Assembly (NCBI GenBank): GCA_963842065.1 | Contig: CAWJEW010000003.1 | Location: 1 to 64,000 of the forward strand | Source of the DNA: CAITWD01 sp963842065 | Lineage (GTDB): Bacteria > Actinomycetota > Thermoleophilia > Miltoncostaeales > Miltoncostaeaceae | DNA length: 64,000 nt | Direction of reading: 5' to 3' | In this document: positions 36,043-46,395 of the stretch, one piece after another | How the letters are laid out: each line of letters starts with the position of its first letter | How positions within the stretch are numbered: position 1 is the first letter of the stretch | Position numbers and translations under genes: made by a program | Notes under the pieces: generated by a model | The model's input: only the letters and a program-made list of their open reading frames with translations | Told to the model about the DNA's origin: nothing | Database searches by the model: none

Positions 36043-37416
36043 ATGTTCAAGTTCTCCCGAGGCGCCGCGCTGCGCGTCGCGGTGTTCGCACTGGCGACCT
36101 CGGCGTCCGTGGGTGCGGCAGTCGCTACATCGACGGCCGTGCCGCACCCCGCGTCGACCAGCAGCGCCATCTGCCGGTCGTCACACAGCAGGAGCCAGGT
36201 TGATCAAGAATTGATGGTCATGCTCCGGCGGGACGTGCACAAGCGCTACCGGCCCGCGCTGTGGGGACCGGTCTGGCGCGAACTGACACGGCACCCTGCG
36301 GCGGCGTACCGCATGGTTGAAAAGTGGTCGCACGTACGCGTGGTCGCCGTGACCTGCGGGACTGCGAACTCGCGCAAGACGGCCTTTGCGATCGTAACAG
36401 TGAGCAAGCCAGCTTCCTTTGTCGCCAAGTTGATTACTGCGAGCAAGAATGGGCTGAGAATCGGTATTGCCGACCCGAACCTGTACTACAAAGGACCAGC
36501 CACACAAGCGGCCCATCTGACCGATATGAAGAACAACCTTCATGTCTCATCCGTCCGCATCGACGTTTCTTGGCCCAATATCCAACCCAGCGGTCCTACG
36601 TCGTTCGACTGGTCACAACTCGACCAGACCGTGGCCGCGATTCGGGCGCACGGCCTGAGTATCGACTTCATCATCGACGGCTGCGCGCCTTGGGCGAGTG
36701 CATCTGGGAATTGGTGGGCGCAGCCGTCCGATCCCACGCAATTCGCGACCTTTGCGGGCGAGGTAGCCGCCCGCTACGGGTCGTCCGACGGGAGCACGTT
36801 TGAGATCTGGAACGAACCGAATCTCGACATATTCTGGTATCCAGCCGCTAACGCGCAGGCATATACAACGCTTCTCATTGACGCATCAGCCGCCATCAAA
36901 GCGGCCGATCCAGGTGCGACCGTGATCTCTGGTGGTCTGTCGAACGGCGGAACGCCCAGCGGGGCTTCCGGCGGCATAGATCCGATTACGTTCCTGAATG
37001 CGATGTACGCCGGTGGCGCCAAGTCATCGTTCGACGCGGTTGGGTTCCACCCCTATGGGTGGCCGCTTCTTCCGAACCAATTTGCTCCATGGAATGGGTG
37101 GTCGATGATGAACGCCACGACGTCAAGCATCCGGTCGGTGATGATCGCAAACGGCGACGGCGCCAAGAAAGTCGACATCACGGAGGTCGGCTGGCCGTCA
37201 AACGAGCCATCGTCGACCGGCATCGCTGGGCCGAACGCGCAGGCAGACGAGTTCCAGCAGGCGCTTTCGTTCGCAATGGCGAACAGCTGGATCGGCTCAA
37301 TCTATCTGTTCACCTACCAGGACAACGGCGTCAGCACCACAAACACCGAAAACAACTTCGGCCTAATCACTGCCTCGGGCGCGCGCAAGCCTGCGTATTT
37401 CGTGCTGGCTGGCTAG
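36043..37416 (+). CDS. secreted GH5/GH39-like glycoside hydrolase
   Basis: 457 residues from the ATG at 36043, which gives a signal peptide (MFKFSRGAALRVAVFALATS). A ~110-residue N-terminal segment of unknown role precedes a TIM-barrel: VSSVRIDVSWPNIQPSG, LSIDFIIDGCAPWAS, STFEIWNEPNLDIFWYP (acid/base Glu in WNEPN), VGFHPYGWP and KKVDITEVGWPS (nucleophile Glu). It ends IYLFTYQDNGVSTTNTENNF GLI. It is probably an exo- or endo-glycosidase acting on exopolysaccharide; GH5 and GH39 cannot be separated by eye. A MITE is inserted 41 bases after the stop. Confidence 0.85.
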   Translation: MFKFSRGAALRVAVFALATSASVGAAVATSTAVPHPASTSSAICRSSHSRSQVDQELMVMLRRDVHKRYRPALWGPVWRELTRHPAAAYRMVEKWSHVRVVAVTCGTANSRKTAFAIVTVSKPASFVAKLITASKNGLRIGIADPNLYYKGPATQAAHLTDMKNNLHVSSVRIDVSWPNIQPSGPTSFDWSQLDQTVAAIRAHGLSIDFIIDGCAPWASASGNWWAQPSDPTQFATFAGEVAARYGSSDGSTFEIWNEPNLDIFWYPAANAQAYTTLLIDASAAIKAADPGATVISGGLSNGGTPSGASGGIDPITFLNAMYAGGAKSSFDAVGFHPYGWPLLPNQFAPWNGWSMMNATTSSIRSVMIANGDGAKKVDITEVGWPSNEPSSTGIAGPNAQADEFQQALSFAMANSWIGSIYLFTYQDNGVSTTNTENNFGLITASGARKPAYFVLAG

Positions 37417-37457
37417 AGAAGGTCTACGGACCGCGTTTCCGGTGCCAGCCCTTATGT

Positions 37458-37671
37458 GGCTCTTCGGGGGTAGTCGTGGGTCTTCCACGCCTTACTCGAT
37501 CCCGAAACTGCGCTTGGGAAGAGAGATCAGGGCCCTACGAGGATCGTGCGTTCACGCTCTTCTGAAGTGCCGTACTTTCGGTGTCTCGGGCCGCAGCCCA
37601 AATCCCTTATCACCGCAGCGATTCCGGGGCGTCCGGAGTGCCTGGCCACCCACGGGAATGCCCGAAGAGCC
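37458..37671 (-). mobile_element. 214-bp ISL3-derived MITE, copy 1
   Basis: The ends are GGCTCTTCGGGGGTAGTC and ...GGGAATGCCCGAAGAGCC. CTTATGT lies directly against both ends (37451-37457 and 37672-37678), a 7-bp (8-9 bp if the ends shift by one) target duplication. The sequence reads as identical, in the opposite orientation, to copy 2 at 50015-50228. It has no coding capacity. Confidence 0.92.
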
Positions 37672-37679
37672 CTTATGTG

Positions 37680-37888
37680 ATTCTGGTCGATTGGCGGGCC
37701 GGCTCGGCGGCGAAGGATGCCAGGGCGCGACATCCGAGGGAGGAGTGGGGTCGGTAGGTGTTGTAGGGGCATGAGAATGCCTCCCACAGCCACCTGACTC
37801 GAACGGCCACCGGCGTAGCGTCGGTGACGGAATCGGGGTTCGGTCACCCGCAAGACGACCCGCACCTTCCGGCGACAGTTCAACGCGC
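37680..37888. other. short intergenic region
   Basis: It separates the MITE from the convergent flippase gene. I see no gene. Confidence 0.3.
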
Positions 37889-39421
37889 CTAGACGGAGGC
37901 CCGTGGCCCGCCCCCGCGAAGTATCGCCATCCCGTGGAGGTAGAGCTCTCGAACCTCGGTGCGGGCCCTGGGGATCGCGGCGACCGCAATGCACCCGGCG
38001 CACACGGCGAACGCCCCCGAAGTCAGGAGCGTCACGAGCGCGCTGCCCGTCGCCAGGACCTCGCGCCCGAACACGGCTCCCACCGCCACCGCGCCCGCCA
38101 CGGCAGCGCCAAGGCCCAAGGTCCGATACAGATCCCTGCTCGACACGGGCCCCGACCGTCCGACAAACCAGAACAGCGGAACTAGTCCCACGCACGTCAC
38201 GACCGTATACCCAGTCGCCACTCCAACGGGCCCATATGGGAGGCCCACCAGAAACCCAACGATCATCACTGGAACCCCGACGAGCCCCGTGATCAAGTAA
38301 TCACGGGTCCGGCCCTCGCCGACGAAGAGCCAGCTCGTCATGACGGTCATTGGCTCGACAAGACCCCCGATTCCCAGCACGTAGAAGATCTTTGCTGCCT
38401 CGTCCCATTGCGGTCCCAGAGCGATGCGCACAATGGAGTGCGCATCGACGATCGCAAAAGCGATCAGAGGCATCGTGCACAAGTTCAGTTTCGTGCCGAT
38501 CGACAGAAACGTATTCCTGAACCGCTCCCGGTTATCGACACCAATACGAGACAGTGCCGACATGATTACGTCTTCGATTGGATACATGATCTGCACGAGC
38601 GGTGCTACTAGCAGATTGTACGCACGCGAGTAGTTCCCGAGCTGGAAGGATCCATACACCTTCCCAATCAAGATATTGTCGAGATTCTTACCGAAGAAAT
38701 TCGCGATGCTGAATCCCGTGACGTTGGCACCGAATTGAAATAGCTGTCGGTTGCGGAGGGGGTGCCTCACTCTACGGGGAGTCCAACCGCTGGCGCAAAA
38801 GAAGAGCGCCGACGAAATGATTCCATAACTAACTTGTAGCGCTACGAGGGACCAATACCCGGCTCCGGCAACCGCAAGGGCGATTCCAGTCAGAGAGCTC
38901 AGGACCTGAGCACTGAGCTCGCAAATCGCGATGCTGCCGAAACTCAAAACGCGCATGAGTAGGGCTCGGTGCTGGATCCCGGCTGAGGAAAATATGAACC
39001 CGGTGCCCATGACGCTGATGGCAGGTCTCAGAGCGGGCTCATGGAAGAACGCGGCCACCAACGGCGAGATGGCGAAGCACAGAAGAGCCATCGCCACACC
39101 GGCCGTGAGATTTACCCAGAACAAGGAGCTGGCCTCATCGGGAGTTAGTACCTTACGCTGCACCGTCGCGGCCGAGAGGCCCAAGTTGCTGAAGACCCAG
39201 ATGAAGTTCACGACCACAAGCAGCAGGGCAAAAATTCCATAGTCGGACGGTGTGAGTATCCGGGCCATGATCGCGACCGTCAAAAAGGCAATTACGAACT
39301 TGGCCCCTTGTGAGGCCAAGACGATGCCCGTGCTTCGGATCGTTGAGCGTCGAACGCTATCGACGGGTACCGGTTCGAAGTAGCGCCCGGCGGATTTGGC
39401 GCGAATGCTATGCAGACGCAT
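37889..39421 (-). CDS. Wzx-type polysaccharide flippase
   Basis: About 510 residues and 12-14 transmembrane helices. STGIVLASQGAKFVIAFLTV AIMARILTPSDYGIFALLLV VVNFIWVFSNLGLSAATVQR is the opening of the polysaccharide_synt/WzxC (MOP exporter) family. GANVTGFSIANFFGKNLDNI LIGKVYGSFQLGNYSRAYNL is its conserved mid-section. It moves lipid-linked oligosaccharide repeats across the membrane. I prefer the ATG at 39421 (MRLHSIRAKSAGRYFEPVPV); the frame is open to 39532 but the extra residues look non-coding. Confidence 0.88.
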   Translation of the reverse strand: MRLHSIRAKSAGRYFEPVPVDSVRRSTIRSTGIVLASQGAKFVIAFLTVAIMARILTPSDYGIFALLLVVVNFIWVFSNLGLSAATVQRKVLTPDEASSLFWVNLTAGVAMALLCFAISPLVAAFFHEPALRPAISVMGTGFIFSSAGIQHRALLMRVLSFGSIAICELSAQVLSSLTGIALAVAGAGYWSLVALQVSYGIISSALFFCASGWTPRRVRHPLRNRQLFQFGANVTGFSIANFFGKNLDNILIGKVYGSFQLGNYSRAYNLLVAPLVQIMYPIEDVIMSALSRIGVDNRERFRNTFLSIGTKLNLCTMPLIAFAIVDAHSIVRIALGPQWDEAAKIFYVLGIGGLVEPMTVMTSWLFVGEGRTRDYLITGLVGVPVMIVGFLVGLPYGPVGVATGYTVVTCVGLVPLFWFVGRSGPVSSRDLYRTLGLGAAVAGAVAVGAVFGREVLATGSALVTLLTSGAFAVCAGCIAVAAIPRARTEVRELYLHGMAILRGGGPRASV

Positions 39422-40102
39422 GTGCCGGTAGCCATCGTGGCTTGGTGCACCCAGCTGTCTCGCGAACCGAATTGGTCCGACACCGCGCGCGCTGGATGGT
39501 CTGCTGGATCGGCGGACGCACCCCGGGCGCATCGACCAATCTGCAGCGTGATGTGCGCAGCGGGAGGGGGCCGGGCGAAGCGCATGTCGATTGGTACGGT
39601 CGCCGAGACGCTCTAGGCGTAGGCCAGAGCCTGGAGGCGCGTCGGTCAGAACGGGCCACCGGGACGCGTGCCCACAACGGGTCAGTCATGCATATTCCGT
39701 TGTCAGCGTGCGGGGTTACGGCAAGAAGCGGAGCCATCGTCGAACCTTAGGCGGCTGTGGCAGTTGACAAGGCGAGTGCGACTCAGTGCGTCTCACGGAC
39801 TGTCTGAGGACGGCACCCTACCCGGCCGAGGCGCCCGGTGGTGGTCAAGCCGTAGTGCCCGTCCACGAGTCCTATCTGCCGGAATCGTCTGACTGTCGCC
39901 GAACGATCACGAGATCGGCGGCGCCAGAGCGCGGCGGGGCGCGGACACGCCTCCGAAGTCCCTTGCGGACCCGCGACGCGCAGTCATCGCTCTCGAGCTG
40001 ACCCGGGCCGCTGCCCCCGATGCATGGTGTTCCCGCGCACTGCGGGTCACACCCGATCCGCAGCATCGGCCTGCGGCCGGCGTCCGGCGTCCGGGAACGA
40101 CA
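39422..40102. other. intergenic region in the polysaccharide locus
   Basis: About 680 bases without a gene I can support on either strand. Frames present are short and low in typical residues. Confidence 0.35.
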
Positions 40103-40967
40103 CTACCCATGGGTGCCCTCCGCAGCGCGCGACAAGCGCAAGCGCTCGGCGATCACGGCCCCGAGAGTCAAGTTCCACGCAAACTCCGGAACGCGCTTCC
40201 ACTCCCGGTCGCGCGCCGCGAGGTGGACCGCGTGCTTCGGAATGGACAAAAAGGCCCGATAACCCGACTGGGAGAACGAGAAGGCGCCCTGGGCCTTCAC
40301 GAATTCCTGGCTCAAGGGGCCGCCCCCGTTCGCCCGATGACGCTTCGCTCATGGTTCGGACGATCGGCCTCGGAATCTGCAAGCCGGCGCCACCGCGGTC
40401 GAGGACGTCACGCAAAAAGAAATAGCCCTCCCCCATCGAGATTCTGGTGCCAGGGCCGACACGCTCATCGAAGCTCATCCGAAGCTGCCGGACAGCATCA
40501 AGGCGAAATGCGATCTCGACTTCCGACACGGCGCCAATCGTCTGCACGTTGTGCGGGCGCGGCTCCGCGGCGTCCGAGCTCTTTCGCGGTCTCCCATCTC
40601 GCGACAGCGAGGAAAACGTCGCAAATGTAATCCGGGGCTCATCGTGGAACGCCGACACAATCAGGTGGAACCAACCGGGAACGAACGAGAGGTCGTCGTC
40701 GGCGACCAGGCAGATCTCGCCATGAGCCATCTCCGAGGCATGGTTTCGGTTCTTCGATGTTCCGTTATCGGGCCAGCAGAAGTAGCGCGCATCCATCCGA
40801 GCGGACAGCGATGCGACGTCGAACACCCGGCCGCTTGGCACTTGGTGCGAAACCAACCAGGCGACTCCCAGACTCGGCGGTGGGAGTCGGCTCGCGAGCC
40901 CGAGCACCCGTTCCTCATGGGTGGCAATGAGCACTTCGACTGCCGGCCGTCCCAAACCAAACTCCAT
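40103..40967 (-). pseudogene. glycosyltransferase (GT2/GT-A-like), frame broken near C-terminus
   Basis: From the ATG at 40967: MEFGLGRPAVEVLIATHEER, KNRNHASEMAHGEICLVADD DLSFVPGWFHLIVSAF (metal-binding ADDD), then MGEGYFFLRDVLDRGGAGLQ IPRPIVRT. At about 40325 the frame shifts; the natural continuation is SQEFVKAQGAFSFSQSGYRA, FLSIPKHAVHLA...RDREWKRVPEFAWNL ending at 40103. It is either a real inactivating indel or a sequencing error. Confidence 0.7.
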
Positions 40968-41080
40968 GGTGCTCCGTGGCTTAAGGTGTTGAGGTACAAG
41001 TATCTCCCGGCCGGAGAGTAGCCCACCCATTTTGCGAGTGTCGTCCTACGGGTCCGGCGGTCAGCGCCCATGCCGGTGAC

Positions 41081-41180
41081 TGGACCCCGCTAACTGGTCC
41101 ACGTGATCTGGTCCCCAAATCCTGGACGCGATTTGTGGGAGTGATGGCGTGAACCTCGAAGGAGGATCGCATGCCCCGTG
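41081..41180 (+). mobile_element. IS3 left-end fragment
   Basis: The sequence TGGTCCACGTGATCTGGTCC, then CCAAATCCTGGACGCGATTT, AAGGAGG and ATGCCCCG parallels the IS3 end at 35340-35430. It is cut after four orfA codons by the neighbouring IS3 element that starts at 41184. Confidence 0.75.
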
Positions 41181-41183
41181 AAA

Positions 41184-42210
41184 TGACCCCCGGAAACTGA
41201 GCCACATGATCTGGCCCCCGGAAGTTGAACCGGCGTTATGAGAGTTCAGGCGGCTGTGGTCAGCTGTTGGTGAAGCTTCTCAAACCTGGTCGGCGACTGC
41301 ATGCCGATGGAGCTGTGGCGCCGGACGCGGTTATAGAACACCTCGATCCAGTCGAAGATCTCCGTGGCGAGCTCGACCCGTGTCTTCCACCTGCGACGGT
41401 TGAGCAGCTCGGTCTGCATCCGGGCCCAGAAGCTCTCGACGACGGCGTTATCGAAGGCATCGCCGATGGTGCCTAGGGACTGGGCAAGGCCGGCGTTGCG
41501 AATGCGCTGGCTAAATGTCCAGGAAGTAAATTGAGATCCGTGATCACTATGTACCGTGGCGCCTTCGGGCGGGCGACGCGCATCGATCGCCATCCCGAGC
41601 GCAGAGTTGACTCTCGCTGCAGTCGGTCGCCGATCGATCGACCAGCCGACGACGCGACGGCTCCATGCATCCAGGACCCACACAGCAGTAGAGCTTTCCC
41701 TCACGGGTGGGATGCTCGGTGATGTCGGTCATCCACAGCTGATTCGGGCCATCGCGTCGGAAATCGCGATTCACCAGGTCCTCGTTGGTGGGCCGATGCC
41801 CGGGGCCGGACCTGCGCCGCCGTCGGGCGGCCAGTCCGGCGATCTGCTCGCTGCGCATGATTGAGGAGATCAGCTTTTTGTTGGCGATATGTCCGTAGAC
41901 ATCAGCGAGCTCCGCCCTGATACGCCGCATCCCGTAGGTCTGGCGCGATCGCGCGTGGATCTCGCAGATCACGTCGGTCAGCCATGCCCGGCGGATCGCA
42001 CGTGCCGTCACCGGGGGATTTCTCCAGTGATAAGATGTGGCAAATGGCACGCCGAGGATCCGGCAGACCCGCTTGGTGCCGTGGCCCTCAGGCGCCAAGG
42101 CCTCCACGATGGGGCACAGCACTTTTGGTCGCACCACCTGCCCTGTGCGCTGGCCCTCAGCAAATAGCTCCGACGCGCGCTCCGCAACCACCGGTAGACT
42201 CCCCGGAGGT
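41184..42210 (-). mobile_element. IS3-family element, 5'-truncated
   Basis: The right end lies at 41184 (TGACCCCCGGAAACTGAGCC on the plus strand). The OrfB gene runs to about 42200 on the minus strand. OrfA and the other end are missing; the glycosyltransferase gene starts at 42300. Confidence 0.75.
41246..42200 (-). pseudogene. IS3-family transposase OrfB, frameshifted
   Basis: It reads VRPKVLCPIVEALAPEGHGT KRVCRILGVPFATSYHWRNP, DVICEIHARSRQTYGMRRIR AELADV, RRRRSGPGHRPTNEDLVNRD and QLWMTDITEHPTREGKLYC. After a frame change near 41690 it continues VWVLDAWSRRVVGWSIDRRP, VHSDHGSQFTSWTFSQRIRN and FDNAVVESFWARMQTELLNR. The DDE residues are all visible but split over two frames. Confidence 0.85.
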
Positions 42211-42299
42211 GCGGCGGGTTGCGATTCCGCTCGATAGACGCAGGCCACAACTGCTTTGTAGGTCCTTGCGGGATTGCGTGCCCAATCCTCCGTCAGGGC

Positions 42300-43469
42300 G
42301 TGAGCGTGAGCAGCAGCGAACGGAATAGCGTCGTCCATTCCGTGGCGAATTGGCTTCCGCGGACTGAGAATTGGATTGCAAATCAGATCGAGAATCTCCC
42401 GCCATGGGTGCAGTCGTCGGTGGCTTGCGCTACAACGTCGAACCTGGACGAGTTCCCGATTGACCGGATCTATGTTGACAACGGGAGACGAGCGACAGGG
42501 TTGATCTGGCGGGCGCGCCGCCGATTCTCGCCTGTGCCGATTAGTCCCGTCGAAGAGGCTGTGCGCGCAAGTGGAGCACGTGTGCTGCACTCGCACTTTG
42601 GGAACATCGGGTGGTATGACTGCCGTCTTGCTCGACGCCTCGATCTTCGTCATGTCGTCACCTTCTATGGGTTTGATGCAACCAAGATTCCTGCTGAGGA
42701 TGCAAGCTGGCGCGCTCGTTATCGAAAGCTCTTTGCTTCGGCCGATGTCATTCTCGCGGAAGGCCCACGCTTGCGAAGCACTCTGGTCGAACTGGGCTGC
42801 CCGGTGACAAGGGTGCGCGTCCACGCGATCGGCGTCGATGCTCGGCGGATTCGTTTTAGATCCCTTCCTTGGTCGGCTGGCGAGGAGTTGCGCGTGTTGA
42901 TCGCCGGCCGATTTACGGAAAAGAAGGGAATTCCGTATGCCATGCGAGCCTTGGGCGAGGTGTCTCGAGCGGGCATCAGCCTCAAGGTGACCGTCATCGG
43001 CAACGCTGAAGGTGCTGAAGGGGAAATCGAGAAGCAACGGATACTTGCCGCGGTTCGGGAAGCAGGGCTGAGTGATCACGTCGCATTTCTCGGCTCACGG
43101 ACGTACGAGGAATTCCTCGAGGAAGGGTACCGCCACCACATCTTCATCTCCCCGTCAGTCACCGCGGCGGATGGGGACACCGAAGGCGGCGCACCGGTGT
43201 CAATCCTCGAGATGGCGGCTGCGGGGCTTCCGGTTCTGAGCACGAGGCACTGCGACATTCCAGACGTGCTTGGTGCTTCGAATCGCGCCCTTCTCAGCCC
43301 GGAGCGCGACTCGGAGGCCTTAGCCGAAGCCTGCTTGGCGCTGCTGGCAATGCGTGATTGGTCGCAGATTGCGGCAGAGAATCGCGCCCTCGTGGAGCGC
43401 GACTTCGATTGTCGCCACCAGGGGGAGCGCCTCGCTCAGATCTATTTCCCAGGCGAACTACGTCATTAG
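42300..43469 (+). CDS. family 4 glycosyltransferase
   Basis: About 389 residues from the GTG at 42300 (VSVSSSERNSVVHSVANWLP RTENWIANQIENLP). It is GT-B fold: N-terminal domain with LHSHFGNIGWYDCRLARRLD and VVTFYGFDATKIP; C-terminal donor site with LRVLIAGRFTEKKGIPYAMR and the E-x7-E motif in TEGGAPVSILEMAAAGLPVL. It resembles colanic-acid-type transferases (WcaL-like). It is on the opposite strand to most of the cluster, between a dead IS3 and the convergent aminotransferase. Confidence 0.9.
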   Translation: MSVSSSERNSVVHSVANWLPRTENWIANQIENLPPWVQSSVACATTSNLDEFPIDRIYVDNGRRATGLIWRARRRFSPVPISPVEEAVRASGARVLHSHFGNIGWYDCRLARRLDLRHVVTFYGFDATKIPAEDASWRARYRKLFASADVILAEGPRLRSTLVELGCPVTRVRVHAIGVDARRIRFRSLPWSAGEELRVLIAGRFTEKKGIPYAMRALGEVSRAGISLKVTVIGNAEGAEGEIEKQRILAAVREAGLSDHVAFLGSRTYEEFLEEGYRHHIFISPSVTAADGDTEGGAPVSILEMAAAGLPVLSTRHCDIPDVLGASNRALLSPERDSEALAEACLALLAMRDWSQIAAENRALVERDFDCRHQGERLAQIYFPGELRH

Positions 43470-43480
43470 CTGCAAGCGTG

Positions 43481-44671
43481 CTATCCCGGCACTCCAAGCA
43501 CCCGACGCACAGCGGTGATTACATCAGCAACATCAACATCCGTCAGCTTCGGCGATAGTGGGATACTGACCGTTTGACGTCCGATCCTTGTCGCGTGGGG
43601 AACCATTTCTGGTTGCCACCCAAGACCGTCGCGGTAGAATGGGTGGTCGGCAAGGGCAAGGTAGTGAACGCCAGCACCAACCCCCTGTTGGTTGAGCGCA
43701 TCAAGAAATGCGTCCCGCTCCATTCCCGTTCGTTCTCTATCCACCAGCGGCGTATAGACGTGGTAGGCGTGACGCGTATCGCGTTCGGGATCCGCGGGCA
43801 ATATGAGAGGCGTATCGGCTAGCTCTCTCTGATACGTATCCCAGATTTCTCTTCTGCGCCGCCAGTTACTTTCCACGCGATTCAGCTGGTGGATACCAAT
43901 CGCCGCCTGTAGATCCATCATATTGTACTTGAAACCGGGATAGACAACCTGGTAGTGGCGATACCCGTCGTCGGAAAAGCGTCGCCACGCATCTTTCGTC
44001 ATTCCATGGAGGGCGCGGATCTTGATGGTCTCTGCGTAATCTTGACGGTCCGTTATAACCATCCCCCCCTCGCCTGTGGTTATATTTTTCGTGGCGTAGA
44101 AGCTGAAGCAACCAAGCTCGCCATGCCGGCCCGCGGGAATACCGCGCCACTGGGTTTCAACGGCATGCGCACAGTCTTCGATCACGACTAAGTCGTGGCG
44201 CTTGGCAAGAGCCATTATCCGGTCCATGTTGCACGAGCGACCAGCGAAATGGACGGGGATAATTCCCCTAGTGCGGGATGTAATACGCGATGAGATTGCG
44301 TCTGGCGAGATGTTCATCGTCGCGGGATCAACATCCGCAATGACCGGAGTCCCACCAGCGTGGATGATGGCATTGGCCGTTGCGCAGAAGGTGAGGGCGG
44401 ACGTAATAACCTCGTCCCCGGGGCCGATGCCTGCGGCCAATACGCTGAGATGAAGGGCGGCCGTACAGGAATTCACAGCGAGGGCATAACTGCTTCCGTT
44501 ATAGGCAGCAAATAGATCCTCAAAGTGGGCGACCTTCGGGCCCGTCCCAAGCCAATGCGCGCGCATGCTTGCGATGACCTCGTTGATCTCCTCATCGCAG
44601 ATCTGTGGAGCGCCGAAGACTATGAAGTTGTTCTTGTCGCGAACGGGAGGAGTGAAGTGCGAGCTGTCCAT
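43481..44671 (-). CDS. DegT/DnrJ/EryC1/StrS aminotransferase
   Basis: 396 residues, PLP fold type I. GSSYALAVNSCTAALHLSVL is the cofactor phosphate cup. VHFAGRSCNMDRI and LVVIEDCAHAVETQWRG (PLP-pyridine Asp) follow, then CFSFYATKNITTGEGGMVIT with the Schiff-base Lys and KYNMMDLQAAIGIHQLNRVE. It makes amino-sugars from keto-sugar nucleotides for the exopolysaccharide. Confidence 0.95.
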   Translation of the reverse strand: MDSSHFTPPVRDKNNFIVFGAPQICDEEINEVIASMRAHWLGTGPKVAHFEDLFAAYNGSSYALAVNSCTAALHLSVLAAGIGPGDEVITSALTFCATANAIIHAGGTPVIADVDPATMNISPDAISSRITSRTRGIIPVHFAGRSCNMDRIMALAKRHDLVVIEDCAHAVETQWRGIPAGRHGELGCFSFYATKNITTGEGGMVITDRQDYAETIKIRALHGMTKDAWRRFSDDGYRHYQVVYPGFKYNMMDLQAAIGIHQLNRVESNWRRRREIWDTYQRELADTPLILPADPERDTRHAYHVYTPLVDRERTGMERDAFLDALNQQGVGAGVHYLALADHPFYRDGLGWQPEMVPHATRIGRQTVSIPLSPKLTDVDVADVITAVRRVLGVPG

Positions 44672-44912
44672 TTTCGTGTACCCCTTGAAGGCTCGCCCGA
44701 GAGGCCTTCGGCTGTCGCTGTTGAGTTGTCGGGTGGATTCGCCTCGACGCCAAGGGGCGCGAGGGTTACGTAGTATCCGGGCGGTCCGAAAGGTGGAACC
44801 GCCGCGTACTCTGGACCCTCCTATGGGTGACGCCGCGGTACACGGTACGCGGTTCTTGCACGTCCGGCGTGCCCCGAGCCCACGGCAAAGCTGCGGAGGC
44901 GCGCTTGCAGCT
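44672..44912. other. intergenic region
   Basis: About 240 bases between the aminotransferase start and the downstream end of the damaged glycosyltransferase copy. No gene is seen. Confidence 0.3.
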
Positions 44913-45198
44913 CTATCGCCGACCGAGCTCCCGCAGTACGCCTACCCCATAGGTGAGGTGGTTAACGATGGTGCCCAAGGGGTGTTCGGCGCGGTTCCGC
45001 CAGACCGACAGCAGAAGCAGTGCTGGGTACCAGCGGTACCGCATGGCGATCGGTAATCCGAGCAAGTGTCGGCAACGGTGGAAAACTCACCCCCCTCCGC
45101 CGTTTGAAAATGCACCCCCTCTGTCGGGTGGTGGCGAAGGCTTCGGGCGGGGTGTTGAACTTGGGCTCGTTCATGGTGTTCGAGTCCGGGAGAAGGGC

Positions 45199-46395
45199 GT
45201 GCTTGACGTGGAGCGGTGGGCGGAGCTGCGCCGGGAGCATTTCGTTCGCGGGGTGTCGATCAAGGAACTGTCGAGGCGGTACGGGATCGATCGCAACACG
45301 GTCAGGCGGGCGCTGCGCTCCGAAGGTCCGCCTGTCTATCGTCGGGCGCCAGCCCGGTCGAAGCTCGACCCGTTCAAGGATGAGATCCACGAGCTCTTGC
45401 GGCGGGATCCCAAGCTTCCGGCGGTGCGGGTCAAAGAGTTGATCGAGCCGTTGGGGTTTGACGGTGCTCAGACGATCGTCAACGACTACCTGCGCGAGGT
45501 CCGCCCGCTGTTTGACAAGCGCCGGACCTATCAGCGCACGATCTACCGCCCGGGCGAGATCTGCCAGTTCGATCTGTGGGAGCCATCTGGGCATGTGCCG
45601 GTCGGTCACGGCCAAACCCGGCGGGCGTGGGTCGTCGTGGCGTGCCTGGGCTATTCGCGAGCCGGCGCCGGAGCGCTTGTGTTCAGCAAACAAGCCCCCG
45701 ACGTGCTGTGGGGGATGATGCGGTGTTTGCGCGTTTTGGGTGCGCTGCCGCAGCTGTTGGTGTGGGACAGGGAAGGGTGCCTGCACGCAGGCGGTGGCCG
45801 CCCGACCGAGGTCTATGCCGCATTCTGTGGCCAGCTGAAGGTGGATTGGTCCTTTTGCGAGCGAGCTGACCCCGAGGCCAAGGGGGCCGTCGAGCGCCTG
45901 CAGGGGTACCTGGAGACGAACTTCGAGCCGGGCCGCCGCTTTGCCAATGAACTCGATTACCAGCTGCAACTGGGTGCATGGTGCGAGAAGGCCAACGCCC
46001 GGACCCACAAGACGCTGCGCTGCCGGCCCGTGGATCGGCTGATCGGCGAGCGCCAAGTGATGCGGGCACTGCCTGGTCACGCGCCTGAGGTTGACCGTCA
46101 GTGGGTGACCAGGGTGCCGCCGGATCCGTACTTGCGGTTCGACACCAACGACTACTCACTCGACCCACACCTTGTCGGACGCAGAGTCGAGGTTCGCGTC
46201 TCGCAGCGTGAGGTGCTGGCGACAGCGCTGGATACCGGCGAGTGTGCAGGCCGTCACGAGCGCAGCTTCGCCCGCCACCGCACGATCACCGCCCTCGAGC
46301 ACGCGCGCAGCTTGCGCGAGCGCCGCGGCGAACTCACCCGCGAACCCGAGGTCGAGGTGCGGCCGCTTGCGGCCTACGACGCCCTGATCGCATGA
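45199..46395 (+). CDS. istA: IS21 transposase IstA (element #2)
   Basis: About 398 residues from the GTG at 45199 after GGGAGAAGG. The helix-turn-helix is GVSIKELSRRYGIDRNTVRR ALRS. The catalytic core includes CQFDLWEPSGHVPVGHGQTR, LLVWDREGCLHAGGGRPTE and DPEAKGAVERLQGYLETNFE. It overlaps istB by ATGA. Confidence 0.95.
   Translation: MLDVERWAELRREHFVRGVSIKELSRRYGIDRNTVRRALRSEGPPVYRRAPARSKLDPFKDEIHELLRRDPKLPAVRVKELIEPLGFDGAQTIVNDYLREVRPLFDKRRTYQRTIYRPGEICQFDLWEPSGHVPVGHGQTRRAWVVVACLGYSRAGAGALVFSKQAPDVLWGMMRCLRVLGALPQLLVWDREGCLHAGGGRPTEVYAAFCGQLKVDWSFCERADPEAKGAVERLQGYLETNFEPGRRFANELDYQLQLGAWCEKANARTHKTLRCRPVDRLIGERQVMRALPGHAPEVDRQWVTRVPPDPYLRFDTNDYSLDPHLVGRRVEVRVSQREVLATALDTGECAGRHERSFARHRTITALEHARSLRERRGELTREPEVEVRPLAAYDALIA

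Noticed and set aside
37458..37671. Open frames running through the MITE
   Set aside because: They differ between strands and lack start signals; the element is 214 bp with IS ends and fits a non-coding MITE.
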